Source: Erythrobasidium yunnanense | Lineage: Eukaryota > Basidiomycota > Cystobasidiomycetes > Erythrobasidiales > Erythrobasidiaceae | DNA length: 64,000 bases | NCBI GenBank assembly: GCA_001600175.1 | Contig: BCJC01000001.1 | Location: 3,209,652 to 3,273,651 of the forward strand | Direction: 5' to 3' | In this document: one piece after another, positions 30,723 through 41,686 of the stretch | Layout of the letters: each line of letters starts with the position of its first letter | How positions within the stretch are numbered: position 1 is the first letter of the stretch | Position numbers and translations under genes: made by a program | The notes under the pieces: model-generated | The model's input: the letters and a program-made list of their open reading frames with translations, nothing else | What the model was told of the DNA's origin: nothing | The model's database searches: none

Positions 30723-32892
30723 ATGAAACCAGCAGGCTCCGGTAGCCTTCCTATCCTTCTTTTCCTCTTCTTGAACCTGGTCGTTCTTTCTTCTTATGCA
30801 GTCCCTCTTCATGGCTCATCCGCTGGAACCGGTTCGGGGCGGCTCAAGCGGCATTTCAGGACATCTCAGCCAGTCAGAAGGACTGAAGCGATATCAAGTG
30901 GATCTATCCACGCTCATCTGCATCAGAGACGCAAGCAAGCTCCTATCGTAGCAAGCAGCAGACGTTCGGACGGACCGATGTCTCACCATGTTCACCTCAT
31001 CGATCGGGCCTTCCTACCAGCAAACATGACGGACGTGAAGCATGTCATACTTGCTCGTCGGCACCGGCACAAAGACTATCAGACTTACGATAAAGAAGAT
31101 GACGGGGACGACGAAGACAGCCAATCATCGAAGAGCAAGAGCAAGAGTGGTAACGACGACAAGGGATACGACAACGGATCATGGAGCGAAGATAAGTACG
31201 ATGAAGGAGATAACGACGAGGAAACAGAGTCGTACAGCAAGAAAGGCAAAAGCAAGTACAAAGCAGCAAACTCCGACGATAGCGACAGGGCATCGAACTC
31301 GAAGGACACTGATGACACGACTTCCGACGCTTCTGATACGGCGGACAGTGGAGATACTGAGGTGGCTGAAGATACTGCACCGGCGACCAAAGCGAAGACA
31401 GTCAGCAAGACTACGGGAGATGATACGGCCGACGAAGAAGATACATCTAGCGATACCAAGGGTTCTTCCTCGTCAGACAAGGATGACGTCGAGGAAGACG
31501 ATACCGTAGCGAAGGTCTCGGGCATCAAGAACAAGTCTGTAAAGTCATCGAAGGCAGACGACACGGAAGCGGACCCAGACGAAGAGGACGGCAGTAGTAA
31601 TAGCACATCCACTAAATCCGCTAGATCGGCATCCACAGGCGATTGTGCTACTTTAAAGAAGGTCTACGAAGATATGGGCGGATCAGCTTGGAAACAGAGC
31701 AAAGGCTGGACGAAGAGCTCCGACAACGGCTGCTGTGAAGCGTATGGAGTATCTTGCAACTCGGACGGCCAGGTCACTGCACTAGATCTGGGCGGTAGCG
31801 GTCTGAACGGCACGATCAGCCCCGCTATTTTCGATCTGAAGAGCCTTACCAAGCTGTGAGCTTGCTTTCATTGTTATGTGATTCATAAGAAGCTGACTGG
31901 ATCTTCTTATCAGCAATCTGACGGACAACGCCATCTCTGGCGCCCTTCCAGACAAGTTCGACAGTCTACCCCACCTGAACAGCCTCTACATGGATCAGAA
32001 CAGCCTAACAGGCGAGATACCCTCTACTCTCCAAAACAGCAGTTCTCTGTGGTCCTTACACATCAGCAACAACACGCTCGACGGGATGCTTTATTTCCCT
32101 AACGCCTACAACTTGAGCCAGATCTATGCATCCAAGAATGCATTCACGTACATCAATATCGATGCGAATACTGCGCTCCAGAAAGTCGTGCTGGACGATA
32201 ATCAGTTCAACTGTACTCTGCCAAACGCACAGAACTTCCATGATCTACTTACTTTCTCGGCGGCGAGGAACAAATTTACGGGAGAACCTTTCGATGTCAC
32301 AGATACGACTAAGCTGACGAAGCTGTGAGAGCCGCTCATCACTTCACAAGTCCGAACATCGAGCTGATCCGTTGATTTTCGCAGCGATCTATCCCGGAAT
32401 CAATTGACTGGCTCCTTCCCGGATGTGACCAAGCTACCCTCTTTGACGTATCTAGGTCTGCAAGGCAACACCCTCTCCGGGCATTTCCCCACCGGATCCG
32501 CGCCCTCAGGGCTCGAGACATGCTATCTCGACCCGATTCTTACTACAGACTGTCCCTCCGAAAGCGTGATGAGCGACTCTACGAGCCTCGCTAGTCGATG
32601 TGGCCTTAAATGCAGAGGAGGTGGGAAACCCGTAAATGCCGTCAAGCAGACTTCTTCTGACGAGGAAGAAGGCGCGGGGCAGAAGGTCCAGAAAGCGGGT
32701 AGTAGGAAGGGAAGCGCAGCGGGTCAGGAAGGAAGGACTGTCGTCGGCGACGATACGGGAATGACGCCGGCATCGCTGGCGGCTGCTGTCACGAGCGATG
32801 CCAGGCGAGTGCTATCGTGGAGCGATCCGAAACGTCTGCACACCTGGCCGATAGGCTTGATGCTTCTCTCTAGCTTGGTTGTACTTGTGTAG
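30723..32892 (+). CDS. Secreted plant-type leucine-rich-repeat protein with acidic Ser/Asp stalk
   Basis: Exons 30723-31855, 31914-32324 and 32385-32892 give 683 aa. An N-terminal signal peptide (LPILLFLFLNLVVLSSYAVP) is followed by basic Kex2-like KR/RR sites. About residues 115-300 are a Ser/Asp/Glu/Lys low-complexity stalk. An LRR N-cap then reads GGSAWKQSKGWTKS with paired Cys (NGCCEAYGVSCN), followed by repeats of plant type: VTALDLGGSGLNGTISPAIF, LTDNAISGALPDKF, MDQNSLTGEIPSTL, LSRNQLTGSFPDVTKL, LQGNTLSGHFP. The C-terminus ends in a hydrophobic segment (WPIGLMLLSSLVVLV), fitting a GPI-anchor signal. Both introns fall inside LRRs at the same codon (AAG CT). It is likely a cell-surface protein; the ligand is unknown. 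Confidence 0.8.
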
Positions 32893-32938
32893 TCGTCCCT
32901 TGAGTAGAAGTAGAAAATCTCATTGTCTCGTAACCTCT

Positions 32939-34635
32939 TCATGCCCATCGTATAGTAACACTTGGAGCCGCTTTCGCATTCTTCCCCTTCTCTTTAGGCA
33001 GCTTGACGGTCCATTCATCCATGTCCGCCTCTTTGCCAATCCAATATCTCCTCAGTACTTTCGGCAATTCCAGCGCTGTCCAATTTCCAGCTTCATCAAA
33101 TCTAGCTCCGCTCTCTACTATCGCGACTATAAGCCTTGGGACAGCAGCTGCCGTAGCGTTGAGCGTGTGTGCATACACCGTCTTTGCACCTCCCGATTCT
33201 CCAGCATCGGAGCTGGGAGAAGAGGAATACCGTATATTCAGACGACGCGCTTGGTAGTCTGTACAATTTGAAGCGGAGGCTAGCTCGCCCCAGCTTCCGC
33301 GGCCGGGCATGTATGCCTCGATGTCGTACTTCTGATAAGCTGAAGCGCCCAGTTCTTCTGAAGACATGTTGAGCAGCCTACCCATACATCCACACATACA
33401 TCAGCACTCTCCTCAGACGTCATCTTGAGAAGCGTTGCCTACCTCAGCGGCAGGCCCAGTCCATCCAGTATGTTCCACTGCAGATCGACCAACTCCTTCA
33501 ATGCCTCTCCACTCTCCTCCTTCTTAGTGACCATAAACAATTCCACCTTCGTAAACTGATGTACCCTATACAGCCCTCGTGACTCTTTGCCCCTCGCCCC
33601 CGCTTCTGCTCGAAAAGCATGTCCTAGTCCTACCACTTTCCTGGGAAGTTCTGTAGAAGGTGAGCGGAAGAGCGTGTTTATGAATAACCCTGCCAAGGGG
33701 ATCTCGGCTGTGGCTGCTAGTGCTAATGTGTCTTCTTCATTCTCTTTCTCTTGTGTAAAAGAAGAGGAGGATACGAAATAAGTCTGTGCCTCACCACCCG
33801 AGTCGCGGGGATTGAAACCACATCGTTTCATGAGTTCATGTTTCACCACATCTGGAGGCAGAACCACTTCGAATCCTGCTTTCACAGCATGGTGTAAAGC
33901 ATATTGCGTAAGAGCAATTTCTAGAGACGCGCCGCCTTTGAGGAGATAAGGCCAGGATGATCCTGTAACGTTCGTAGGGAATGCGCACCAGCCGAGCGCA
34001 GTGAGGAGGGAGATATGATCTGCTGCAGGATTGGGCTTTTCTGCTTCTTTTTCGGTTTTAAAGGGTGAGGAGAGCTTGACCGTCTGGCATTGCTCATACC
34101 CTCCAATAGGAGAGTCCGGATGCGTCTCATTAGGCAATAGCAGCGTATCTTGCAACAATATCCCTTCTTTTTCCTCCAGCTCTCTTTCCGCAATAATCAG
34201 GCTCTCCTTCAATTCCCCCGCGCGTTTCTTAACTTCTTCCTTCTCTTGCCTACTTGCGTTCTTGTCTGCAAGTAGTATACCAATCTCGTTGCGCGTCCGT
34301 CGTAAATTATTGACAGTATGTGTCTTTTCAAGCACTTCTGCGTGCAAGGTCTGGATGCGAAACACGAGTTCGTCTGCTGAACAAGGGAGGGGAGAACGGC
34401 GGTTGATGAGGTTGATGGCTGCTAATGAGCGTACTGCATTGTCCTCGGAAGCAGAGGACGGGGAGGAAAGGCAGAGTCGGTAATCTGGTCGAGGAACGGG
34501 GAGGACATTTGAAGAAGCTGAGTGGGAAGAGCTGTAGCGAGTAGAGGAACGAGATGCAATGCGACTCAGCTCGCGCAGTCGCAGAGCTCGTCGAAAGACT
34601 TGCATGTATGGGCAAGTCGCAGAGGAGCGTGTCAT
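32939..34635 (-). CDS. Seryl-tRNA synthetase, probably mitochondrial
   Basis: It charges tRNA-Ser with serine. Exons 34635-33443 and 33377-32939 give 543 aa. A basic Arg/Ser-rich N-terminus (VFRRALRLRELSRIASRSS) suggests mitochondrial import. A coiled-coil tRNA-binding arm spans about residues 95-165. The class II core is complete: motif 1 region (TQYALHHAVKAGFEVVLPPD), TAEIPLAGLF, motif 2 (GHAFRAEAGARGKESRGLYR, then VHQFTKVELF), and motif 3 (YAHTLNATAAAVPRLIVAIV). The C-terminus ends in a Lys-rich tail. Its stop lies only 46 bp from that of the LRR gene. Confidence 0.9.
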
Positions 34636-34717
34636 GATATTTCGTCAAGTAGCATCGAAGCGCTAGTTCGGCATGACAGGATAGCGAAGACCATAATGAT
34701 ATAGGTAAGTGTTACCT

Positions 34718-35932
34718 CTATGTCTCCGAAAGAGCTGACCCAGCAGCTCTCTTTGCAGCCTTCTTCTCCTTCCTACGCTTCTTCCTCGCACTCCCCGTCT
34801 CCCCAGCATTAGCAGTAATCTCCTCATTCTCCGAAACATTTGCACTGCCCATCAAGGGCGTGCTGACTGTACTTGACGCGCCGGGACTAGGTGCAGCCGA
34901 AGAGACGTCCGCTTCTGATGCCTGCTGTAGACTAGCTAGCTTCTTGGACTTCTTCTTATCCTTCTTGGATTTCTTGCTTGTTTCAGGAGCATACCCTGCG
35001 TGACATATCGATATCAGCGGTCGCGCAAGGCCAAAGGCAGCACGGAGAGACCTACCTTGTAGCGGGTCCTGTGCAACGGGAGCCGACTTTGTGCTAGTAG
35101 ACGCTTCCTCTACTATTTCCACTCCATCTGTATCCCACTTCCGCTTCTTACCCTCCTTCTTACTCTCCTTCTTCTTCTCTTCCCTCGCTTCCTCTTTATC
35201 AGCCAGATCCCCATCCTTCACCACCAGCTCCTCTTCACTACTACTACTTTCACTCCCACTAGTAACTTCCTCCTGTCTCTTGAATGTACTCAACCTCGAA
35301 TGCTGTCCCGGTCCATCCTTCAAAGGATCTGACACGCTCGCGGACGCAGAGTAGAAAGAACTACTTGCATCCGGCGCTTTTGGTTGATTCGAAATGGCTG
35401 CTTTGATGAACCGATCTGCTGCGCCTTTATCGATGCGCGTATTGCCTGAAACCACATGAAGATGTTAGCTTGAACAAATAGCAGAGGGTGGGACGAGAGG
35501 GAAAGGGCGCACGCTCGTCGGCTTTCTTTGCATTGTCTGATTTAGTTACGGCCAGTATCTTGCCGTTGTAGCCTTGTATGCGTTTCTGCTCCGAAGAATG
35601 TTAATCTTGCACTTCGTTCTCGATGAGAAGGCGGACGCACCAGCTCGTCCATCACGCCATGCTCTTCCGGATCCACAGCTTTGAGTTTCGTATACACTGC
35701 GCTACCTCATCAGCCTACAAGCTTTGCAGATCAGTCATGGATTCTAGACACACTCCATGAGCAGCTATGAACGGCATATGCGATCCAGAAGAGCAACTTC
35801 GCTCTCTCAGCAGGTCCAGAGAGGTCATTTAGGGTATCTTGCAGAGGTCGAGACAGTAGTGGTTCCAAGGCTGCTTCTACGTCGTCGAGATTTGCCGAGA
35901 AGGAGGAGAGGGTTTCTTCGAGGGTGGACATC
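34718..35932 (-). CDS. LRP1: C1D/Rrp47/Lrp1 exosome-associated protein
   Basis: A nuclear exosome cofactor for 3' processing of stable RNAs, of the Sas10/Utp3/C1D family. Start MSTLEETLSSFSANLDDVEA at 35932; first exons 35932-35754 and 35696-35641. The Sas10/C1D domain is continuous across the exons: LEPLLSRPLQDTLNDL, AKLLFWIAYAVHSC, WMYTKLKAVDPEEHGVMDEL, KRIQGYNGKILAV, then DKGAADRFIKAAI. The C-terminal half is a Ser/Glu/Lys-rich tail with several basic runs (KKSKKDKKKSKK, ARKKRRKEKKAAKRAA) that suit nucleolar localisation and RNA binding. It is divergent from RPN5, with 114 bp between start codons. Confidence 0.85.
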
Positions 35933-36046
35933 ACTACGGTATAACTAGTATAGATGTGATGTATGTCCAGATTCAAGGCTCTGTTTGATTGTTCCTTTGA
36001 AAGTGAAATGAATCGATCCAAGCTTGACCTTGTAATCATTTCCACC

Positions 36047-37700
36047 ATGTCTGACCTTGCACCCCGTAAGCAGGAGAGGGACTACACTAAAGAGGTGGAT
36101 GCACTATTCAGTGAGATAGGAGACAACAGCGACAGCTCCTCCATCGACAAGCTGCTATCCCTCGAGAAGCAGACGCGCAATGCAGCAGATCTGAGTAGTA
36201 CAAGCAGGATACTAGTGAAGATTATAGAGACACTGAAGGATAAGGATGACTGGGAAGGAGTGAATCTACAGCTGACAGCACTATCCAAGAAGCATGGACA
36301 GCTAAGGGAGGCAACGAGGAGGATGGTAGATAGAGCAATGGAATGGCTGGGGGAACTGGACAACGACAAGGACAACAAAGAGGAGAAGAGATTAAAGCTG
36401 ATTGAGACATTGAGAGATGTCACAGAGGGAAAGGTATACTCAGCCCTCGTTACTTGGATTTGGGTCAGGGCTGACGACAGCTCCCAGATATACCTCGAAG
36501 TCCCACGGGCAAGGGTTACAAGACTACTCTCATCCATCAAAGAATCATCAGGCGATGTGACCACAGCCTCCGACCTGTTGCAAGAACTCCAAGTAGAGAC
36601 ATTTGCGTCGATGGAACGACGCGAGAAGCTCGAATTCATCCTGGAACAGATGCGCCTATTGCGCGTAAAAGAAAACTGGGACATGCTCGCTATTGTCAGC
36701 AAGAAGGTCAATACTAAATGGCTGGATGATGAGGACAATGAGGATCTCAAGTTCAAGTTCTACAACTTGATGATCCAGTATTGTCTGCAGACGAACAAGT
36801 ACTTGGAAGTTAGTAAACACTATAGATCACTATATCTATCCTCATCCGTCACTCCTCCTCGTACTTCCACCGCTGTGCCTGCCGCATCGACCTCCGACAA
36901 CAGTAAAGACAGCAAGAAGAAGGAAATCGACAGCAAGCCCACAGACAGCAGCGATGTCAAGATGGACGAAGAACCCGCCTCTCCCATTGAGCCGAGCAAG
37001 GACTGGCGACCTCTGCTCCGCAACATTATCTTCTTCACCATCCTCCCACCATACGACAACGAACAATCCGACATCCTCCACCGTATCTTAAAAGACGAAG
37101 ACGAGCGTCTTACCCAGCTACCCGACTGCTTAAACTTGGCAAAATGCTTCACTACCCCCGAATTGACGCGCTGGCCTCGAATCGAGTCTTTATACGGCCC
37201 TGGCTTGCGCGAGACGCGTGTGTTCGGCTCGAACGGCGTACAAGGCGTAGAAGGAGATATCGAACAGACCCTCAACGCAGGACAAGGCGAGAAACGCTTC
37301 TCCGATCTCCATAAAAGAGTAGTGGAGCACAACATCCGCATTATTTCGAAATACTACAAGCGCATCACCCTTTCTCGCCTCAGCCAATTATTAGATCTAA
37401 GTGAAAAGCAGACGGAAGAAAGTCTGTGCAAGATGGTAGTTGGAAAGAATGTTAATGCGAAGATTGATAGACCGTCTGGAGTGGTCGACTTTGAAGAGAA
37501 GAATAAAGGAACGTATAAAGTGTTGAATGAATGGAGTAGAGATGTGGGGAAACTCATGGTACGTCATGTTCGTATGATCTTGTGGTAAGCGGGCTGATGA
37601 TGTTGGGCAGGCTCTGGTCGAAGCTACGTCTCATCTGATAGGCAAAGAACATGCAATCGCACAAGCTGCAAAACAGCGCGCGGCAGCTATCAAGGCGTAA
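36047..37700 (+). CDS. RPN5: 26S proteasome regulatory subunit Rpn5 (PSMD12)
   Basis: A PCI-domain scaffold of the proteasome lid. Exons 36047-37558 and 37611-37700 give 533 aa. The start MSDLAPRKQERDYTKEVD is chosen over an upstream Met at 35963 because it begins the conserved N-terminus and fits the short divergent spacer. Family marks: SRILVKIIETLKDKDDWEGV, IETLRDVTEGKVY, FILEQMRLLRVKENWDM, FYNLMIQYCLQTNKYLEVSK, NIIFFTILPPYDNEQSDIL, then the winged-helix PCI end (RVVEHNIRIISKYYKRITL, SRLSQLLDLSEKQTEESL, ARIDRPSG-like segment KIDRPSGVVDF). A Ser/Asp-rich insert of about 60 residues sits in the middle of the TPR-like region. Confidence 0.93.
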
Positions 37701-38199
37701 TGCCGTGTTCCGATAAAGACGACACGACAATGAGCAAAGTCGGTCCTCCTCTCGTTCCCTACGGGTTTCAGTGCTTTGTATCCATTAGATGAAGAGAAGT
37801 ACAACCACCGAGCTAAGCAGTTCAAGCTGTGGTAGAGTTCACTAACGTTTCTGTTCCTGACGGCTTTTCCCGCAGCTCTAGCTTGTTGATACATCCTTCC
37901 AGCCAACACACCAGCAGACTCTCGTTTTCGGCGCAAGTCTGGGCCAACAGCGTAGGGGCCGCCCCAGTCTGGCCCAAATTATTCAAGTACACGCAGGAGT
38001 TAGCCTGCCTGTCTCTGACATCGGCTTCTTGTTGAGAAAGAAAAAGAAAGCAGCAGGATCTACCAATGCCGTACACGAGTCTTAAGCAATCGTCGTGCTG
38101 CCCTCACTCTTATCTACTCGAAAATGCTGATATCCTCAAAGCTCGCGCTGGTCTGCTCAACTAACAAGTATACCAAGAACAAGATACTCTTCTCCTCGA
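37701..38199. other. Convergent intergenic region with weak minus-strand open frames
   Basis: Just under 500 bp. Overlapping minus-strand frames at 37631-38076 contain a Lys/Arg/Ala-rich stretch (RRKRESAGVLAGRMYQQARA) that might belong to a small spliced gene, but I could not build a convincing model. Nothing else is recognised. Confidence 0.35.
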
Positions 38200-38886
38200 T
38201 CAATGATTCTCAACGGTCAGACCCGTCCTGTTCTTTCTTCTATCCTCTGACGAGCTTCCAGGATCCCCTCGATGCATGCTCTCAGGAATCCCATACTTCC
38301 AGCTCTTGCCCGGCAGGTTCTTCTCCATTGGCGGATCTGGTCTTAATGGCCAATCATATTCCTCGCATTCTTTTCCATGTTTCTTCAGCCACCTCTTGCT
38401 AGCAATAGCAGCTACTGGCCCTCCAGCTACCAATCCTACAGTACTGCCGAATGCATACGCACTTGCTCCAATGAGGGCACTTCCGAAAAACGCCCCAGTG
38501 CGCCACATTTCCTCGCGCCCGCTTCCGCATATGGCTACTACGGTCCCAAGTGTAAGCCCGCCAGCCCAAGCACGTACTAGAGCTGTGTTCTCGACGCCGT
38601 GCTGGATTCGGTTGCCGTATTTGAGAGCGCGCCGGGCATGCTTCTCCTTTGTCTCTTCGCTGATGTTCAAGTGCAAGCGAGACGGCTTCGCAGTTTTGGT
38701 CTTGTGTTTGATGTTGGAAGGCAAAGATGTCCGAGTGCTGGGTCTTGGAGCGGTGTTCTCCAATTCCAATACATATATATCCGGACCTTTGCCCAGCTTC
38801 GAAACACTGCTGTGCCTCCTATGCGATCTCGTCGATGAAGCTGAACGAGTCGATGACATGCTCTGCTTCCGTCCCTGCCTTGTCAT
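38200..38886 (-). CDS. Tandem small membrane family, member 1 (EKHARRAL family)
   Basis: A single-exon frame of 228 aa with ATG at 38886. The N-terminus is basic and Ser/Arg-rich. The shared family block reads EETKEKHARRALKYGNRIQH, then GVENTALV. Two Gly/Ala-rich hydrophobic segments follow (GLTLGTVVAICGSG and SALIGASAYAFGSTVGLVAGGPVA), then WLKKHGKECEEYDWPLRPDP and a charged tail. It is the most divergent of the three paralogues. No named family is recognised. The glycine zipper-like pair of hydrophobic segments suggests membrane insertion, which is inference. Confidence 0.7.
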   Translation of the reverse strand: MTRQGRKQSMSSTRSASSTRSHRRHSSVSKLGKGPDIYVLELENTAPRPSTRTSLPSNIKHKTKTAKPSRLHLNISEETKEKHARRALKYGNRIQHGVENTALVRAWAGGLTLGTVVAICGSGREEMWRTGAFFGSALIGASAYAFGSTVGLVAGGPVAAIASKRWLKKHGKECEEYDWPLRPDPPMEKNLPGKSWKYGIPESMHRGDPGSSSEDRRKNRTGLTVENH

Positions 38887-39277
38887 CAGCTCAATACTAC
38901 CCTAGACCGATTCGAAAGCCGCCCACTGAAGTCTTCTGTATAGTCTGCATGGTCTTAGGATGAATGAACCCTGTAGTGGCCTGCTGCTGAATCACTTAAG
39001 CAGTAGAAGGTTGTTGGCAAGTCCTTTCTGTCACATACCTATATCGGATTCTCAGAGTCAACAACGGTAGACTGGCTCTCTTCCGCTATCGCATGTGAAG
39101 GCTTGATTGCCTTCATTGTGAGACGTAGCTAGCTTCTGAGCGATAGCTGAGAGACCCCACAGATCGTCATGGCTGAACGTGCAGTAATGCTTTGCAGCGA
39201 GTACAGCTTCCCAATACAACACGCACAATATTAGACTATCGTCTTAGCCCTGGGCACGATCAAGCAAAAGGCCGATT
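38887..39277. other. Intergenic between family members 1 and 2
   Basis: 391 bp of promoter for member 1 and 3' flank of member 2. Nothing specific is seen. Confidence 0.35.
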
Positions 39278-39847
39278 CTACGTACCTATCGACACTTGCT
39301 TCCTTGCATTACGTATCCTCGGCTGGATATCTCCGCTGTTTCGTTTAGGCCAATCGTACCGCTTTCGCGCTTTCCCGTGCTTGTCTAGATAGAGCATCCC
39401 CACCCGAGCTAATACCGGTCCTCCCAGTGCAAGGCCCACAGCAGAACCTGCTACATAAGTAGCACCGCCGGCAGCTAATGCTCCTACAGCTCCAGCTGGT
39501 ACGAAAACGATGGCGGGGATTCCACCAACGGCAGCTGCTGCAAGACTAGTATTCTCCACGGTATGCTGGAGGAAATTGCCATACCGTAGTGCACGTCGGG
39601 CGTGCTTCTCTTTCTGCTCATCCGTCAGTCTCCAGTGATGCTTGTGATCCGCTCTCTTCGAATGCTTGTTCGGGCTTGCGGTACTCGCCAGCGAGGACCG
39701 TCTGCTGTTCGGGGTACTGTCGCTCGTAACCTCAACCTCTGCTACGTCGACGAGGTTTGCTTTCTCTTTCTCTGTTAGTAGACGGCAGCTGCTCCGTCTC
39801 CTTTGTGTCGAGTCGCGTTTTGGAGGATCGGCGAATGGATCGGTCAT
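39278..39847 (-). CDS. Tandem small membrane family, member 2
   Basis: 189 aa from the ATG at 39847 (MTDPFADPPKRDSTQRRRSS). The open frame extends upstream to 40090, but residues before this Met do not resemble the paralogues. Blocks shared with member 3: DPFADPP, LTEKEK, SVPNSRRSS-like (STPNSRRSSLAS), DEQKEKHARRALRYGNFLQH, TVENTSLAAAAVGGIPA, a Gly/Ala-rich hydrophobic hairpin (AGAVGALAAGGATYVAGSAV, then GLALGGPVLARVGMLYL), and LDKHGKARKRYDWPKRNS. Function unknown. The conserved positively charged end motif could face the cytosol. Confidence 0.72.
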   Translation of the reverse strand: MTDPFADPPKRDSTQRRRSSCRLLTEKEKANLVDVAEVEVTSDSTPNSRRSSLASTASPNKHSKRADHKHHWRLTDEQKEKHARRALRYGNFLQHTVENTSLAAAAVGGIPAIVFVPAGAVGALAAGGATYVAGSAVGLALGGPVLARVGMLYLDKHGKARKRYDWPKRNSGDIQPRIRNARKQVSIGT

Positions 39848-40288
39848 CAGTATAGGTCTCGAGTGTCTATCATTGGTCTGATCGAGCGTAGAGTCTTTCA
39901 GCCTGAGCGCCTGCAAGCTGAGTTGCGCACTGCTCACTTGGTATGTAGGGATATTGCGACAAGACGTCAGTAGGATGAGTGCGTGCGCTACTTGATGCAG
40001 GATCCACTGTAGAGACAAGCACACTTGGTCTCGTCCAGCTGTAAAGTTAGGCCAAAACCCTTTCATCAGATTGCCTTTGTAACCTGCCAAAATTTCCCAT
40101 CAGGAACTAGGGGGAATCCTTATAGGGTATGTTAGTTTGTATCAGTCTCTTCCAGTCTAGTCGCCCTCGTTTTCTCGTTCGAGGCAGTATCGATAAAGTA
40201 TAGCACGCTTGCAGGTTGCCCTATAGGGGCTATACCGAAAACACCATTCTAGCTATAGCGGAGGCTGTCATAGCGTGGTGCTCGAGAG
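39848..40288. other. Intergenic between family members 2 and 3
   Basis: 441 bp. It contains the upstream extension of the member 2 frame, which I regard as non-coding or 5' leader. Nothing else is seen. Confidence 0.35.
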
Positions 40289-41008
40289 CTATTTGTCTTG
40301 CAGAACCCACTTTCCACGATTTCGAGGCCTCCTCTCAGGCTCGTCCGAGTTTCTCTTGGGCCAGTCGTATCTTTCTCGCGCTTTACCGTGCTTGTCCAGG
40401 TAGTACATTCCAATGCGAGCAGCTATCGGGCCACCAGCTGCAAGATCTATTACGCTAGTTGCTGCATAGGTCGCGCCGCCTACTGTTGCGCCTCCTACGA
40501 GCACGCCCAGCTCGGTTGCCGGAATACCACATATCGCCCCAACCACTGCTCCAACCATCGAGGTGTTCTCGACACCATGTTGAACCGCGCTACCGTATCG
40601 TAGGGCACGTCGGGCGTGTTTCTCTTTCTTTTCGTCCGTCCAGGCCCAGCGACTTTTGCGTTCTGCTGTTGGCCGAGGTGGAAGCTCCTGTGAGAGCACG
40701 ACTAACGACGAGCGTCGGCTGTTGGGTACGCTGTCTTTCGAGACTTCGACCTCCTCCACGGTGACGAGACCTAGTTTCTCTTTTTCGGTAAGGGAGCGAT
40801 GGCTGCCGCGCCTCCTCTGCGGGGCGTCGCGTGACGGAGGATCGGCGAAGGGATCCAGAGTGTATGTAGGCTCGTAGGCTCAGCAGTGCTCTGCTCGACA
40901 GCGCGAGAGGTGCGTGCCGTCAGTGAGAGTCGACCCGCAGCGTATGAATGCATGCCCAAGCCATACCTTATCAAGGCCATGATATTGCGTGCGACTATGG
41001 CGCGACAT
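40289..41008 (-). CDS. Tandem small membrane family, member 3
   Basis: The model has exons 41008-40967 (MSRHSRTQYHGLDK) and 40870-40289, 207 aa. The conserved DPFADPPSRDAPQRRRGS is preceded by CTG rather than ATG, so a short first exon is needed; it joins in frame through a GT..AG intron of 96 nt. The family blocks follow: SLTEKEKLGLVTVEEVEVS, SVPNSRRSSLVV, DEKKEKHARRALRYGSAVQH, GVENTSMVGAVVGAICG, GGATVGGATYAATSVIDLAA, GGPIAARIGMYYLDKHGKAR, RYDWPKRNS. The first exon is inferred. The remaining frame is strong because of its similarity to member 2. Confidence 0.68.
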
Positions 41009-41686
41009 GGTGTTTGTGAAGGCAGCAAGAGAGGTTAGCGGACTGAGGGTCGGAGGTGAGAGCTTTTGTCAGGTTCGGTTCCCTTGTCCAGCTTGTACAA
41101 ACGGATGCGCTCCCATTGTGACATCCTCCATCTTGGTAGTTTCGACTGTTCTTCCTGATATGCTTGTCGACATTGTTGCTTGTCCCAAACGATGTTCAGT
41201 GCATTTCACCAAGCTGCAGCCGCCCCGCTTAAATCGGTGCGGAAGAAGCATGAATCGTGTACAGTATATTCTTCGTCTTTGTGAGTGCGTATTAGATAGC
41301 CTTGCTAGCAGCCTGACGCGTGGCACAGAGAAGAAGGTTACGATGAATTGGACGATCAGCGTACTTCGACGGGGCGGAGTCGCACTCCCTAAAGGCTGCC
41401 TACAGGGACAGCGATGTGATGCTGTCGCGATCGTGTACACAGAGCAGCAAAGTCAAATGTATTTGGCCGATATCAGCGGAGCGCCCGGTCCAAACAGAGT
41501 CAGGGTTTTCTGCTGGACTCGATTCGGAATCGCAGTGTGACTTGTGGATGCTCTTGACATCTCGCAGAACTTTCTAAAAGGCATTCGGCGTAGTTCTGTT
41601 GCTGCGCACTTTCAGAGCGATTTAAGACTCTTTCGGTCCACGTTGCGGTCTCTCTTTCAGTCTTTCAGGGAATCATTGATGCTGGG
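41009..41686. other. Region upstream of the ABC transporter
   Basis: 678 bp. Open frames on both strands here lack recognisable protein. A stretch just before 41687 stays open in the transporter frame (FKTLSVHVAVSLSVFQG, then IIDAG) and is hydrophobic, so one or more 5' exons of the ABC gene probably lie here. Confidence 0.4.

Noticed and set aside
31085-31636. 183-codon minus-strand frame rich in Ser/Leu/Val
   Set aside because: It is the antisense shadow of the acidic Ser/Asp stalk of the LRR protein.
37631-38076. Overlapping minus-strand frames with a Lys/Arg/Ala-rich stretch
   Set aside because: Could be a small spliced gene, but no start, splice pair and stop combine into a convincing model.
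39848-40090. N-terminal extension of tandem family member 2
   Set aside because: It is open but does not resemble the paralogues. The shared DPFADPP block starts right after an internal Met.
40989-41540. Plus-strand open frame of 183 codons before the ABC transporter
   Set aside because: It overlaps the first exon of a tandem family member and its residues look random. Only the part near 41.6 kb seems related to the transporter.
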